64,000 nucleotides of DNA from Enhydrobacter sp. (lineage in GTDB: Bacteria; Pseudomonadota; Alphaproteobacteria; Reyranellales; Reyranellaceae): assembly GCA_025808875.1 (NCBI GenBank), contig CP075528.1:2540473-2604472 (forward strand), in the 5' to 3' direction. Positions 45,893 through 56,996 of the stretch are shown piece after piece. A model generated the notes under the pieces. It had not been told where the DNA came from, ran no database searches, and was given only the letters and a program-made list of their open reading frames with translations. The position numbers and the translations under genes are program-made. The first letter of the stretch is position 1. Each line of letters starts with the position of its first letter.

Positions 45893-46173
45893 CGCCCCGG
45901 TTCCCAGTCGGCGCGACGGTGAACGTGCGGCGCGGCAATCCGCCGGGACACATCCGGACACCCTACTACATCCGCGGCAAGAGCGGCGTGGTGGAACGGA
46001 TTTGCGGCGAGTTCCGCAACCCGGAGGAACTGGCCTACGGACGCAGCGGCGAACCCAAGCAGGTGCTGTATCGCGTGCGTTTCTCGCAGAAGGACGTCTG
46101 GCCCGACTACGCCGGCCCGATCAGCGACACCATCGACATCGAACTCTACGAACACTGGCTCGAGCAACGGTGA
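45889..46173 (+). CDS. Nitrile hydratase beta C-terminal half / thiocyanate hydrolase alpha-like subunit
   Basis: Protein of 94 residues with the SH3-like C-terminal domain of NHase beta: FPVGATVNVRRGNPPGHIRTPYYIRGKSGVV, with the conserved HxRxPxYxRGK stretch, then YRVRFSQKDVWPDY and ELYEHWLE. It starts with GTG inside the stop of the previous gene. In ordinary nitrile hydratase this domain is fused to the preceding half, so the split supports thiocyanate hydrolase or a related three-subunit enzyme. Confidence 0.82.
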
Positions 46174-46181
46174 ACCCGGCC

Positions 46182-46814
46182 ATGATGGACAGCATCACCC
46201 ACACGCACGACGGCCCGGATCCCCACGCGCCTCGTCCGGATCACGACGATACGATGACGCATCACAAGATGCTCGAGATCGCCGTCCGAGAACTCCTCAT
46301 CGAAAAGGGAGTTCTCACCGCGGACGAGGTACGCCAGGCGATCGAGCGCATGGACGCCCGCGGCCCTCACCTCGGTGCCAGGATCGTCGCGAAAGCCTGG
46401 GTGGATCCGGCATTCAAGGAGCGCCTGCTCCACGACGGCACGGCAGGTGCGGAGGAAGCCGGCGTGCAGATGGATCAGCCCACGCGTCTCATCGTCGTCG
46501 AGAACACGCCCGGCACGCACAACCTCGTCGTCTGCACGTTGTGCTCCTGCTATCCGCGCATGGTCCTGGGAATCCCGCCCGACTGGTACAAGAGCAGGGC
46601 CTATCGCAGCCGGGCGGTACGCGAGCCGCGGGCGGTGCTGGCGGAATTCGGCACGCAACTGCCGGCCGACGTGACCGTGCGGGTGCACGATTCTACGGCC
46701 GATATGCGCTACTTGGTGCTGCCGATGCGCCCCGCCGGATCCGAAAGCCTCGACGAGACCCAGCTCGCAGGGCTGGTGACACGCGATTCCATGATTGGAG
46801 TCAGCGTTCTCTGA
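46182..46814 (+). CDS. Cobalt-type nitrile hydratase alpha / thiocyanate hydrolase gamma-like subunit
   Basis: Catalytic subunit of about 210 residues. The metal claw is VCTLCSCYP (around residues 113-121), where the Thr predicts cobalt and the last two Cys are those oxidised to sulfinate/sulfenate in the family. PPDWYKSRAYRSRAVREPRAVL follows as expected. The residue after CSCYP is Arg rather than the Trp common in nitrile hydratases. The N-terminus is His/Asp-rich. The start could be the GTG at 46170 (coupled GTGA) or the ATG at 46182. No cobalt-insertion protein is found next to it. The substrate could be thiocyanate or a nitrile. Confidence 0.85.
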   Translation: MMDSITHTHDGPDPHAPRPDHDDTMTHHKMLEIAVRELLIEKGVLTADEVRQAIERMDARGPHLGARIVAKAWVDPAFKERLLHDGTAGAEEAGVQMDQPTRLIVVENTPGTHNLVVCTLCSCYPRMVLGIPPDWYKSRAYRSRAVREPRAVLAEFGTQLPADVTVRVHDSTADMRYLVLPMRPAGSESLDETQLAGLVTRDSMIGVSVL

Positions 46815-46818
46815 TCGC

Positions 46819-47715
46819 TCAGCGCCACGCGCTGCGCAGGGCCCGTTCGGTCTTCCACTTCTCGACCGCGGCGATGTCGTCGCAGGAGAAGGCCTGCGGG
46901 TTCTTGCGCGGATTGCCCTCGACCCAGGCGAACACGAGGCATTGCGACACCGAGACGTCGCCCTGCTTGCCTTGCAGGAGGACTTCCGCCGTCGTTGCCG
47001 CGCCATCCTTGGCGTCGCCATAGTCATCGATCGCCGGATTGATGTCGCCGACGCTGCGTCCGGCTGTCTTGGTCTCGGCGTACCACTTGGCGAAGGCCGG
47101 AAACTGGTCGCCCGCGAGCCCCTTGCCGTCCGCGGCGACATAGGCCTTCAGATCTCGGACGAGTGCCTGAATCGCCGCATCGGCCTTGGGTTCTGCGGCC
47201 TTGCGTCGCGCGGCCAGACGCTCCTGCAGTGCCTTGAGGGCATCGGCGTTCGAGGACGGCGAGGCCGGCGCTGGCGTCGGCGTCGCGACCTGCTGCGGTG
47301 CGGGCTCGATCCGCTTGATCGGAACCTTCGCCGCTTCCTCGTTCAGGGCCTTGGCCTCTTCGGGGGTGAGCTTGCCGGTGGCGGCGGCGCCGCGGCCCTT
47401 CTGCCAGTCGCCGATGGCCTTCACGGTCGCCGGCGACTGCAAGTTGCCGTCGATCGGGCCGGGGTACTTGTCCAGAGTACGCAGCGATTCCTGGATCTTC
47501 CGCCGCTCTCCCTCCGAGCCCTGCAACACACTGGCATGGTCGGGTGCCGGTGCGGGGCGCGCCACGGCGCCGGCCTGGTTGGAGGGGGCTGCCGGCCCGC
47601 TCGTCGAACAGGCCGCCGGATTTTGGAAGCAGCGCTCCACTTCGCTCGCACTTTGAGCGAGCGCCACGACAGGCAGCCAGGCAACGAACGCCGCGACGAC
47701 GGGTAGGCCGCGCAT
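46819..47715 (-). CDS. Exported protein of unknown function (peptidoglycan-binding-like segment)
   Basis: Protein of about 298 residues. A signal peptide (MRGLPVVAAFVAWLPVVALAQS) is followed by a short Cys pair (RCFQNPAAC), a Pro/Ala-rich stretch, a segment resembling a peptidoglycan-binding domain (YPGPIDGNLQSPATVKAIGDWQKG), an Ala/Pro linker and a C-terminal domain with QCLVFAWVEGNPRKNPQAFSCDD. The ATG at 47715 gives a clean signal peptide; an in-frame ATG at 47730 overlaps the previous gene. It is convergent with the NHase-like alpha gene, 4 bp apart. I do not recognise the C-terminal domain. Confidence 0.72.
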   Translation of the reverse strand: MRGLPVVAAFVAWLPVVALAQSASEVERCFQNPAACSTSGPAAPSNQAGAVARPAPAPDHASVLQGSEGERRKIQESLRTLDKYPGPIDGNLQSPATVKAIGDWQKGRGAAATGKLTPEEAKALNEEAAKVPIKRIEPAPQQVATPTPAPASPSSNADALKALQERLAARRKAAEPKADAAIQALVRDLKAYVAADGKGLAGDQFPAFAKWYAETKTAGRSVGDINPAIDDYGDAKDGAATTAEVLLQGKQGDVSVSQCLVFAWVEGNPRKNPQAFSCDDIAAVEKWKTERALRSAWR

Positions 47716-47716
47716 C

Positions 47717-48481
47717 CTAGAGGCCGCCATAGGTACCCGCCGCGAGTTGCGACGGCAGTCCGATGACCAGCACGACCGGAGAGCCGTTCGCCGTCTGTCC
47801 GCGCGCCACGATGTGGTCGTTCGGCCCGCCTGCCTTGCTCTGGTAGGTGCCCCGGCTGCTGAACTTGCCGCCGAAGCACGACAGCGAGAATGCGCCGGTG
47901 CCCGACGACTGGTTTGTGAAGGTGCCGTCGCAAACGTGCTCTCCGCGGGCGTTGCTCACCGAGAATGTGACGGATCGATCGCGCCCGATCAGCGCGCCGT
48001 AACGTGCCTGTCCGTTCAGCCTGACGTTGTTGCCCCGCTCGTCGCGATAGAAGATCGAGGCCGGACCGTAGGATTCGTCGGGCATCGTCTCGCGCGGCAC
48101 GACATAGGTTTCGTTGCTGATCACGACCTTGCACTGGCAGGCAGTGGCGTAGTTCTCGCCCAGCGGGCCGAGCTCGGCGAGCTTGCGGTTACAGGCCGAC
48201 AAGGCGGTGTCCTGCACCTCGCGTTCGCTCATCTGGCCGCGCGTGTAGGCGTCGGCATAGAGGAACGCACACTGTCGCGGCATCGGGATGGCGACCACCT
48301 TGTTGCTCGCCGCGTTGGTCTCGGTGTTCACCCAGTAGCGCTCGGCCATCTCGGGAAAGCGCAGAAAAATGGGATCGCGCCGCTCGGCCTTGCCGTAGGG
48401 CGACTGCGCCGCCGGCTGCGCCAGCGCCCCGCCGGCAAGAACCGCGAGTGCCGTCAGGACAATCCAGAGGATCCGAAGCAT
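47717..48481 (-). CDS. Exported Cys-containing protein of unknown function
   Basis: Protein of 254 residues. The signal peptide is clear (MLRILWIVLTALAVLAGGALAQ). At least six Cys residues appear in the mature part (RQCAF, SACNRK, TACQCK, HVCDG, LSCFG), so disulfides are likely. The C-terminal third is Gly/Ser-rich and probably beta. It lies just upstream of another exported unknown, in the same direction with a one-base gap, so the two may act together in the periplasm. No enzyme motif is seen. Confidence 0.75.
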   Translation of the reverse strand: MLRILWIVLTALAVLAGGALAQPAAQSPYGKAERRDPIFLRFPEMAERYWVNTETNAASNKVVAIPMPRQCAFLYADAYTRGQMSEREVQDTALSACNRKLAELGPLGENYATACQCKVVISNETYVVPRETMPDESYGPASIFYRDERGNNVRLNGQARYGALIGRDRSVTFSVSNARGEHVCDGTFTNQSSGTGAFSLSCFGGKFSSRGTYQSKAGGPNDHIVARGQTANGSPVVLVIGLPSQLAAGTYGGL

Positions 48482-48545
48482 GATCGATTATCAGCGGCAA
48501 AACATGACCGAAATACGACCGTCGCGGGCGGCCTGCAGGGCATCG

Positions 48546-50222
<1,677 letters not shown>

Positions 50223-50276
50223 TCACCCCGCCGAACCCGCATCGGCGAAGGGAACGGAACAATTCGCCCATTGTTC

Positions 50277-50627
50277 CTAGCGGGTTGGCGCCGCCGGCTG
50301 CGTCGGAACCGCCGGCGGCGTTCCGGGGGCCGTCGATCCTGGCGGCATCTGGTCCATGATCGAGCGGTTCGTCCGTGTCGGCTGGCTCACGCTCCAGGCC
50401 ATCAGGAGGCTCAGGAAGAAAAACACGCCGGCCAGGATGGCCGTCATGCGCGACAGGACGTTGGTCTGGCCGCGAACCGAGAACAGAGCGTCGGTGCGGC
50501 CCATGCCGAGACCGCCGCCCTCGCTGCGCTGAAGCAGGATGACGACGATCATCGCGGCGGTGACGCCCACGAAAATGACCAGCAGCACCGGCTGCCAGTC
50601 GTGCAAGATGCCTCTCACGCTGTCCAT
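50277..50627 (-). CDS. secG: Preprotein translocase subunit SecG
   Basis: Membrane protein of 116 residues with two helices (VLLVIFVGVTAAMIVVILLQ and TAILAGVFFFLSLLMAW) flanking the signature LLQRSEGGGLGMG. A Pro/Ala-rich C-terminal tail is typical. SecG assists SecYE-mediated export. The order tpiA-secG-pyrG is common in proteobacteria. Confidence 0.95.
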   Translation of the reverse strand: MDSVRGILHDWQPVLLVIFVGVTAAMIVVILLQRSEGGGLGMGRTDALFSVRGQTNVLSRMTAILAGVFFFLSLLMAWSVSQPTRTNRSIMDQMPPGSTAPGTPPAVPTQPAAPTR

Positions 50628-50648
50628 GAGGCCGGGCTTCTAGCGGTT

Positions 50649-51404
50649 TCAGGCGGCGTTGGCGATAGCCAAAAACTCGTCGGCCTTGAGGCTGGCCCCG
50701 CCGACCAGGGCGCCGTCCACGTCGCCGGCCGCCAGCAATTCGGCGGCATTGCTGCCCTTGACGGAACCTCCGTAGAGGAGGCGGACGGCGGCCGCATCCG
50801 GCACCAGGGTCGCCAGCACCTTGCGAATGTGCGCATGAGCCGCGGCGACCTCCCGAGTCGTCGGGGTCTTGCCGGTTCCGATCGCCCAGACCGGCTCATA
50901 GGCCACGACGAGCCGGGCCGCCGTCGCGCCCGACGGCACGCTGCCCTCAAGCTGGGTCTCGAGCACGGCCAGCGTCTTGCCCGCATCGCGTTCACCAAGC
51001 GTCTCGCCGATGCAGACGATCGGCACCAGGCCCGCGCGCCAGGCCGCCTCGGCTTTGGCCCGCACCATGGCGTCGCTTTCGCCGTGGTCGGTGCGACGTT
51101 CGGAGTGTCCGACAATGACGTGGCTGGCGCCGGCATCGCGCAACATCTCAGCCGCGACGTCACCGGTGTGCGCCCCCGTCGCCTTGCCGTGGCAATCCTG
51201 GCCTCCGACCAGCACACGGCTCCCCGTCACCGCCTCGGCGACCGCGGCGAGCCAGAGTGCGGGAGGGCAAACGACGACGTCGCGGTCGCTCCAGCCGGCA
51301 GCACTTGCACCCGCCGCCGTCGCCTTGGCGAGGGCGATCGCCTCCTCCCGGAGGCCGTTCATCTTCCAGTTTCCGGCGATCATAGGCCGTCGCGAACGCG
51401 CCAT
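50649..51404 (-). CDS. tpiA: Triosephosphate isomerase
   Basis: TIM-barrel enzyme of 251 residues interconverting dihydroxyacetone phosphate and glyceraldehyde 3-phosphate. GNWKMNG has the catalytic Lys, IVGHSERR the His, and [15 protein letters not shown] the Glu and phosphate loop; [11 protein letters not shown] is the final phosphate-binding segment. It is divergent from the ppiD-like gene, with 67 bp between the start codons. Confidence 0.97.
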   Translation of the reverse strand: MARSRRPMIAGNWKMNGLREEAIALAKATAAGASAAGWSDRDVVVCPPALWLAAVAEAVTGSRVLVGGQDCHGKATGAHTGDVAAEMLRDAGASHVIVGHSERRTDHGESDAMVRAKAEAAWRAGLVPIVCIGETLGERDAGKTLAVLETQLEGSVPSGATAARLVVAYEPVWAIGTGKTPTTREVAAAHAHIRKVLATLVPDAAAVRLLYGGSVKGSNAAELLAAGDVDGALVGGASLKADEFLAIANAA

Positions 51405-51471
51405 GGGTTCCCTCGTTCCAAACTCGCATCGGCTGTCTAGCGGCGAGGCCGTTTGCGGTCAAAGGGCGCCG

Positions 51472-53460
51472 ATGGTAGGCATTCCGCCCTCGCTCTTTCG
51501 ACTGCCAAAAGTCCGCCCCGTGAATCAATTCAAGAAATACGCCCGCTACATCGTCCTTACGGTTCTCTTCGGCATGCTGATCATCAGCTTCGCCTTCTGG
51601 GGCATCGGCGACATGCTGCGCCTGGGCGGCCGCGGTGCGACCGTGGCCCATGTCGGCGGCACCCACATCCCGCTCTACGGATGGCTCGGTGGAACCTCGG
51701 TGACGGTCGATGAGGTGCGTGACCGCTTCAACCGGCAACTCGAGCAGATCCAGCGGCAGACCGGCCAGCGCCCCGAACCCGTCCAGGCCGTGCGTTTCGG
51801 ACTGCATCTGCGTGCGCTCGAAGACGTCATTCAGCGCGCCGTCATCGACAACGCCATCCGCGAGTATGGACTGTCGATCAGCGACGACGATGTCCGGACC
51901 GTGATCGCCCGCAATCCCGCCTTCCAGGGCACAGGCGGCACATTCGATCCCCTGCTCTATCGCGACCGCCTGCGGCAGGCTCGCATTCCCGAGGCACTCT
52001 ATGTCGCCGACGTACGGCGCGAGATCGCCTCGAGCCAGCTGTTCGGCGTCGTGCGCACCGACGGCCTCGCGCCGACCAGCCTGCGCGACGACATCTTCAA
52101 GATGGAGAGCGAGAAGCGGGTTGCCGAAACCGTCTATGTCCCCGATTCGATCGTCGTCGACGTACCCAAGCCAACGGCCGACCAGCTCAACGCGTACTTC
52201 GACGCCAACAAGAGCGCGTTCCAGATACCGGAATACCGGGCCTTCTCCTACGTGCTGATGACGGTCGACGACGTCAAGGACCAGGTGACGGTCACGCCGG
52301 AGCAACTGAAGCAGGAGTACGAGGCGCGCTCCGGCCAGTTCGGCTCCGCCGAGAAGCGCGACGTCGACCAGGCGATGACCGACTCGGAGGACAAGGCCAA
52401 GCAGCTCATTGCCGCCGCCCAAGGCGGGAAGTCGTTGGAAGACGCCGCCAAGGACGTGCTGGGCAGCAGCGACGGCGTCATCAATCTCGGCCCCATCGAG
52501 AAGAAGGATCTGCCGCCCGGTCCGCTCGCCGATGGCGTGTTCGCCCAGCCCGAAGGATTGGCTCCCGCCCCGATCCAGTCGCCGCTGGGCTGGCACGTGG
52601 TGCGGGTGAACAAGATTGAGCCCGGCAAGGTCATCCCCTTCGAGGAAGCCAAGGACAAGCTGGAAGCCGAGTTGAAGGCGCAGCAGACGCCCGACTTGCT
52701 GATCAAGCTGGTGACCGATTTCGAGCGCTCCCTAAGCAAGACCCAGTCGATGAGCGAATCGGCCCAGGAACTCGGCCTCAAGGTGCGCACCTACGACAAT
52801 GTCGATGCCCAGGGCCAGGACCCGTCGGGCAACCAGGTCGTCATCGGCCCCGCGGCAAGCGAGCTGGTCCACGCGGCCTTCGGCACGCGCGAGAGCAGCG
52901 AAAGCCTTCTGCTGGAGACTCAGCAGGGCGAGTACTTCGTCGTGCGGACGGATCGCATCACCCCGGCCCGCACCCCCACTCTATCCGAAGTCGAGGCCAA
53001 GGTCGTCGAGGCCTGGCAGGCGCAGGAGCGGCGCAAGCTGGCGGACGAGAAGGTCAAAGTCATCGTCGAGAAGGCCAATTCAGGCGCCGATCTCGATGCC
53101 ATAGCGAAGGAACTCGGGCTGGAAGTCCGCACTACCAAGCCGGTCACGCGTTTCGAATCCGATTCGGGCAACTACCTCACTCAACAGGCGGCGCAGGCGC
53201 TCTTCAAGCTGGCGCCGGGCAAGGCCGAGGCCGTGCGCAGCACCGAGGGCAGCGTGATCGTGCGCACCAAGGCGATCGATTCCGCCGATCTGGCCAAGGA
53301 GACCGAGGCTCTCGGCCGCTTCGCGACGCAGCTCGACTCGATGATCGCCACCGACCTCGTCACCCAGCTCCTGACGGCGCTGCGCCTGAAGTACGGCGTG
53401 TCGCTCGACGAAGCGGCCTTCGCCGCCGCTTTCAGCTCGCCGGAACAGCCCACGCCGTAA
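51472..53460 (+). CDS. ppiD: Periplasmic peptidyl-prolyl isomerase, PpiD/SurA family
   Basis: Protein of about 662 residues anchored by a single helix near the N-terminus (IVLTVLFGMLIISFAFWGIGDMLR). A SurA N-terminal-like domain covers roughly residues 50-200, a parvulin-type domain follows around 280-380 (QGGKSLEDAAKDVLGSSDG ... GWHVVRVNKIEPG), and a second SurA-like C-terminal portion ends the protein. It assists outer-membrane protein folding. Start: the ATG at 51472 with AAAGGG upstream is chosen; a GTG at 51520 giving a shorter tail is possible. trpE follows after 2 bp. Confidence 0.88.
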   Translation: MVGIPPSLFRLPKVRPVNQFKKYARYIVLTVLFGMLIISFAFWGIGDMLRLGGRGATVAHVGGTHIPLYGWLGGTSVTVDEVRDRFNRQLEQIQRQTGQRPEPVQAVRFGLHLRALEDVIQRAVIDNAIREYGLSISDDDVRTVIARNPAFQGTGGTFDPLLYRDRLRQARIPEALYVADVRREIASSQLFGVVRTDGLAPTSLRDDIFKMESEKRVAETVYVPDSIVVDVPKPTADQLNAYFDANKSAFQIPEYRAFSYVLMTVDDVKDQVTVTPEQLKQEYEARSGQFGSAEKRDVDQAMTDSEDKAKQLIAAAQGGKSLEDAAKDVLGSSDGVINLGPIEKKDLPPGPLADGVFAQPEGLAPAPIQSPLGWHVVRVNKIEPGKVIPFEEAKDKLEAELKAQQTPDLLIKLVTDFERSLSKTQSMSESAQELGLKVRTYDNVDAQGQDPSGNQVVIGPAASELVHAAFGTRESSESLLLETQQGEYFVVRTDRITPARTPTLSEVEAKVVEAWQAQERRKLADEKVKVIVEKANSGADLDAIAKELGLEVRTTKPVTRFESDSGNYLTQQAAQALFKLAPGKAEAVRSTEGSVIVRTKAIDSADLAKETEALGRFATQLDSMIATDLVTQLLTALRLKYGVSLDEAAFAAAFSSPEQPTP

Positions 53461-53462
53461 CC

Positions 53463-54995
53463 ATGACGATCCTTCCCGAATTCGACGTCTTTTCGGCTAC
53501 GTACGACGCGCTCAAGCCGCAGCTCGTCTGGACCAAGCTGGTGGCTGACCTCGAGACACCGGTCTCGGCCTATCTCAAGCTCGCCGACGGGCGTGCCAAT
53601 TCGTTTCTCCTGGAATCGGTCGAGGGCGGCTCGGTACGGGGGCGCTATTCCATCATCGGCTTCAAGCCCGATGTGATCTGGCGCTGCGCCAAGGGCCGGG
53701 CGGAGATCAACCGCAGGGCCCGAACCGACGGCCATGCGTTCGAACCGCTCGACGGCCGGCCGCTCGAAACGCTGCGCGCTCTGGTCCGCGAATGCCAGAT
53801 GGAACTGCCGAAGGGCCTGCCGCCGATGGCGTCCGGCCTGTTCGGATTTCTCGGCTACGACATGGTCCGCGACATGGAGCGGCTGCCGGACAAGAACCCC
53901 GACCCGATCGGCCTTCCGGACGCGATCATGGTGCGGCCGACGCTGATCTGCATCTTCGACCGGCTCGAGGACCAGGTGACGCTGGTCACGCCGGTGTGGC
54001 CCCAGGACGGGACCGGTGCCCGCGCCGCCTACGAGGCCGCGCAGGAGCGTCTCGCCGATGCGGTCTCCGACTTCGAGCGAGCCCTGCCCTTCCAGCGCGA
54101 GAACGCCGACGCCCTCCAGGAGCTGCCGCCGCCCCGGGCGAACATGACCAAGCAGCAGTTCAAGGACATGGTCTCGGTGTGCAAGGAGTACATACGCGCC
54201 GGCGACGCCTTCCAGATCGTACCCTCGCAGCGCTTCTCGCTGCCCTTCAAGCTGCCGCCGCTCGCACTCTATCGCTCGCTGCGCCGGATCAACCCGTCGC
54301 CCTTCCTGATCTTCTTCGACTACGGCGATTTCACGATCGTGGGATCGAGCCCCGAGATCCTGGTGCGCTTGCGCGACAACACGGTCACCATTCGTCCTCT
54401 CGCTGGCACGATCCGACGCGGCGCCACCCCGGAGGAGGACAAGCTTCTGGCCGACAAGCTGCTCGCCGATCCCAAGGAGCACGCCGAGCATCTGATGCTG
54501 CTCGACCTGGCGCGCAACGACGTCGGCCGAGTGGCCAAGATCGGCTCGGTGCGGGTGGTCGAACAGTTCACCATCGAGAAGTACAGCCGCCTCCAGCACA
54601 TCAGCAGCCATGTCGAGGGCACGCTCGAGGAGGGGTTGGATGCGATCGATGCGCTGAAGGCCGGCTTCCCGGCCGGCACGCTGTCCGGCGCCCCCAAGGT
54701 CCGGGCCATGGAGATCATTGAAGAGGTCGAGCCGGTGCGGCGCGGCATCTACGCCGGCTGCGCCGGCTATTTCGCCGCCAACGGCTCGATGGACACCTGC
54801 ATCCTGCTGCGCACGGCGCTGGTGAAGGACGAGGTGATGTACGTCCAGGCTGGCGTCGGCGTGGTCGCCGATTCCGACCTCGAGGCCGAGTTCCAGGAGA
54901 GCGTGCTCAAGGCGCGCGCCCTGGTCGACGCGGCGGAAGAAGCCGTGCGCTTCGCCTCCGCCGGGAGCTGGACGTCCGGCAACACGCGGCGCTGA
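53463..54995 (+). CDS. trpE: Anthranilate synthase component I
   Basis: Enzyme of 510 residues starting tryptophan synthesis. FLLESVEGGSVRGRYSIIG is the tryptophan-binding regulatory site (LLES); the chorismate-binding region has PSPFLIFFDYGDFTIVGSSPEILVR and FPAGTLSGAPKVRAMEIIEE, plus GYFAANGSMDTCILLRT. It is co-directional with ppiD, 2 bp apart, so an attenuator is unlikely between them. The usual trpG-trpD-trpC genes do not follow; the next genes are on the other strand. Confidence 0.96.
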   Translation: MTILPEFDVFSATYDALKPQLVWTKLVADLETPVSAYLKLADGRANSFLLESVEGGSVRGRYSIIGFKPDVIWRCAKGRAEINRRARTDGHAFEPLDGRPLETLRALVRECQMELPKGLPPMASGLFGFLGYDMVRDMERLPDKNPDPIGLPDAIMVRPTLICIFDRLEDQVTLVTPVWPQDGTGARAAYEAAQERLADAVSDFERALPFQRENADALQELPPPRANMTKQQFKDMVSVCKEYIRAGDAFQIVPSQRFSLPFKLPPLALYRSLRRINPSPFLIFFDYGDFTIVGSSPEILVRLRDNTVTIRPLAGTIRRGATPEEDKLLADKLLADPKEHAEHLMLLDLARNDVGRVAKIGSVRVVEQFTIEKYSRLQHISSHVEGTLEEGLDAIDALKAGFPAGTLSGAPKVRAMEIIEEVEPVRRGIYAGCAGYFAANGSMDTCILLRTALVKDEVMYVQAGVGVVADSDLEAEFQESVLKARALVDAAEEAVRFASAGSWTSGNTRR

Positions 54996-55004
54996 AATCG
55001 GCGC

Positions 55005-55097
55005 TCAGGCGTAGAGCCTGAGGATTCCGTAGGCGACGGTGGCACCGAGGACAACGGCGGCGATGATCGTCAAGACCGCCAACTGAGGCTTGCTCAC
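55005..55097 (-). CDS. 30-residue single-helix membrane microprotein in the TRAP operon
   Basis: A GTG-started frame of 31 codons gives MSKPQLAVLTIIAAVVLGAT... ending LRLYA. Residues 6-26 form one hydrophobic helix. It starts 4 bp after the stop of the TRAP permease and has GGAG upstream, so it is translationally placed in the TRAP operon. It is too short for routine gene callers. It could be a small regulatory or stabilising subunit; no homologue is known to me. Confidence 0.6.
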   Translation of the reverse strand: MSKPQLAVLTIIAAVVLGATVAYGILRLYA

Positions 55098-55101
55098 GCT
55101 G

Positions 55102-56982
55102 TCACTCCGCCGGCCGCGCGGCCTCGGTGCCGCGTCGAAATCTCTGGCTGATCACGCCGATCAAAATCACGCCCGCTCCCGCGAGGTCCGTCATGCCATC
55201 GGGGTGGATCAGCATCAGCGCACCGACGAACATCGGTATCCGTTCGTACCAGGTGGCCCGGCGCATGAAGTAGCCTTCGAGGCTGGCGGCCAGGAACAGG
55301 ACGCCGACGGATCCGGTCACGATAGCCCTCGCCACGTCCTCCCAGGCGCCGATGAACAGCAGCGACGGGTTGAAGACGAAGAAGTAGGGCACGATGAATC
55401 CGGCCGCCGCGAACTTCACCGCTTGCAGGCCCGCGGTCCACAGGCTTCCGCCGCTGATCGTGACCGCGGCGTAGACGGCCAATGCCACCGGCGGCGTCAC
55501 CGCCGACAGGCACGAGAAGTAGAAGGCGAACATATGTGCCGCCAGCGGATCGACGCCCAGCTTCACGATGGCGGGAACCAGCAACGCCGCCTGCATGATG
55601 TAGGCCGGCGTGGTCGGCATGCCCATGCCGAGGATGATGCTGGCCACCATCGTGATGATGAGAGCCGGGATGAGCGACCCCTGGGTGAAGTCCACCAGAA
55701 ACGCCGTGAAGCGAAGAGCAAGGCCGGTCTGCAGCACAATTCCGATGACGATGCCGGCGCAGGCGCAGGCCATGGCCACTGGTACGGTGTGGATCGCGCC
55801 GTCTCGCAGCGCCTCGAGACAGGCCTTCGGGCGCAACCCGGTCGCAGGGCGCACCCACGAGATGACCACGAGCCCCGCAGTCGCGATGATCGCGCCATAG
55901 GTCGGCGTGAAGCCCATGAAGAGCAAGACCAGAAGAACGATCACCGGCAGGAACAGATGCGCCTGGGCAATCATGATGTCGCGCAGAATGGGCAGCTCAT
56001 GGCGCGCCAGCCCCTTCAGGCCCGCACGGGCGGCGTTGAAGTGGATCGCCGCGAACAGCGCGCCATAGTAAAGGAACGCCGGGATCGCCGCCGCGATCAT
56101 GATCTGCGTGTAGCTGGCGCCCAGGAATTCCGCCATGACGAAGGCCGCGGCGCCCATGATCGGCGGCATGATCTGCCCGCCGGTCGAGGCGACGGCCTCG
56201 ATGGCCGCTGCCGCTTCGGGCTTGAAGCCGGTTCGCTTCATCAGCGGAATCGTCAGCCAGCCGGTGGTCATGACGTTGGCTACGGCCGAGCCCGAGATCG
56301 TTCCGAACAGGCTGGACGAAACGACAGCCACCTTGCCCGGACCGCCGCGCGCCCCGCCGGCGATGGCGTTGGCGAAGTTCATGAAGAACTGCCCGGCGCC
56401 CGATCTCTCAAGGAACGCGCCGAAGATGATGAACAGGATGACATAGGTGCTGGCCACGCCCAACGGCACGCCGTAGACGCCCTCGGTCGTGAACCAGGAT
56501 TGGTCGACGGTCAGTTCGAAGGAGAGGCCGCGATGATAGAGAAAGCCGCCCATCCACTGGCCGAAGAGGCCGTAGACGAGAAACACGATCGCCACGATGG
56601 GCAGTGCCACACCGATCGTGCGGCGCGTCGCTTCGAGCACCAGCAGGACGCCGACGACGCCCACCACCATGTCGAGCTGGGTCAACGGATGGGCCGTCGG
56701 AAAGCGATTCACGATGTAGTCGTATTCGACGAACATGTAGCCGACGCAGGCCAGCGACAAGGCCGCCAGTCCGAGATCCAGCCAGGGAATGCGGTCCTCG
56801 TGCTCGCCCGCACGGCCCGGCCAGGCGAGAAACGAAAGAACGAGGCTGAAGCCGAGCGTAATGACCAGCAGCGCCTGCTGATCCGGCGCATGCGTCGTCA
56901 GCCTGGCGTAGATGTGGTAGGCGGACATCACGACCGCCACCACGCCGACTACCAGGGCTGCATAGCCCGCAAGCTTACGCAC
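55102..56982 (-). CDS. TRAP transporter fused permease (TAXI type)
   Basis: Membrane protein of 626 residues with a DctQ-like N-terminal part fused to a DctM-like part, many helices in total. GLFGQWMGGFLYHRGLSFE and GGARGGPGKVAVVSSSLFGTISGSAVANV are DctM-type segments, and AAIEAVASTGGQIMPPIMGAAAFVMAE is the other half-repeat. Driven by an ion gradient, it works with the periplasmic receptor encoded just upstream. Substrates of TAXI systems are mostly unknown organic acids, such as glutamate or alpha-ketoglutarate. Confidence 0.93.
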   Translation of the reverse strand: MRKLAGYAALVVGVVAVVMSAYHIYARLTTHAPDQQALLVITLGFSLVLSFLAWPGRAGEHEDRIPWLDLGLAALSLACVGYMFVEYDYIVNRFPTAHPLTQLDMVVGVVGVLLVLEATRRTIGVALPIVAIVFLVYGLFGQWMGGFLYHRGLSFELTVDQSWFTTEGVYGVPLGVASTYVILFIIFGAFLERSGAGQFFMNFANAIAGGARGGPGKVAVVSSSLFGTISGSAVANVMTTGWLTIPLMKRTGFKPEAAAAIEAVASTGGQIMPPIMGAAAFVMAEFLGASYTQIMIAAAIPAFLYYGALFAAIHFNAARAGLKGLARHELPILRDIMIAQAHLFLPVIVLLVLLFMGFTPTYGAIIATAGLVVISWVRPATGLRPKACLEALRDGAIHTVPVAMACACAGIVIGIVLQTGLALRFTAFLVDFTQGSLIPALIITMVASIILGMGMPTTPAYIMQAALLVPAIVKLGVDPLAAHMFAFYFSCLSAVTPPVALAVYAAVTISGGSLWTAGLQAVKFAAAGFIVPYFFVFNPSLLFIGAWEDVARAIVTGSVGVLFLAASLEGYFMRRATWYERIPMFVGALMLIHPDGMTDLAGAGVILIGVISQRFRRGTEAARPAE

Positions 56983-56996
56983 GACTCAGGCCCGCG

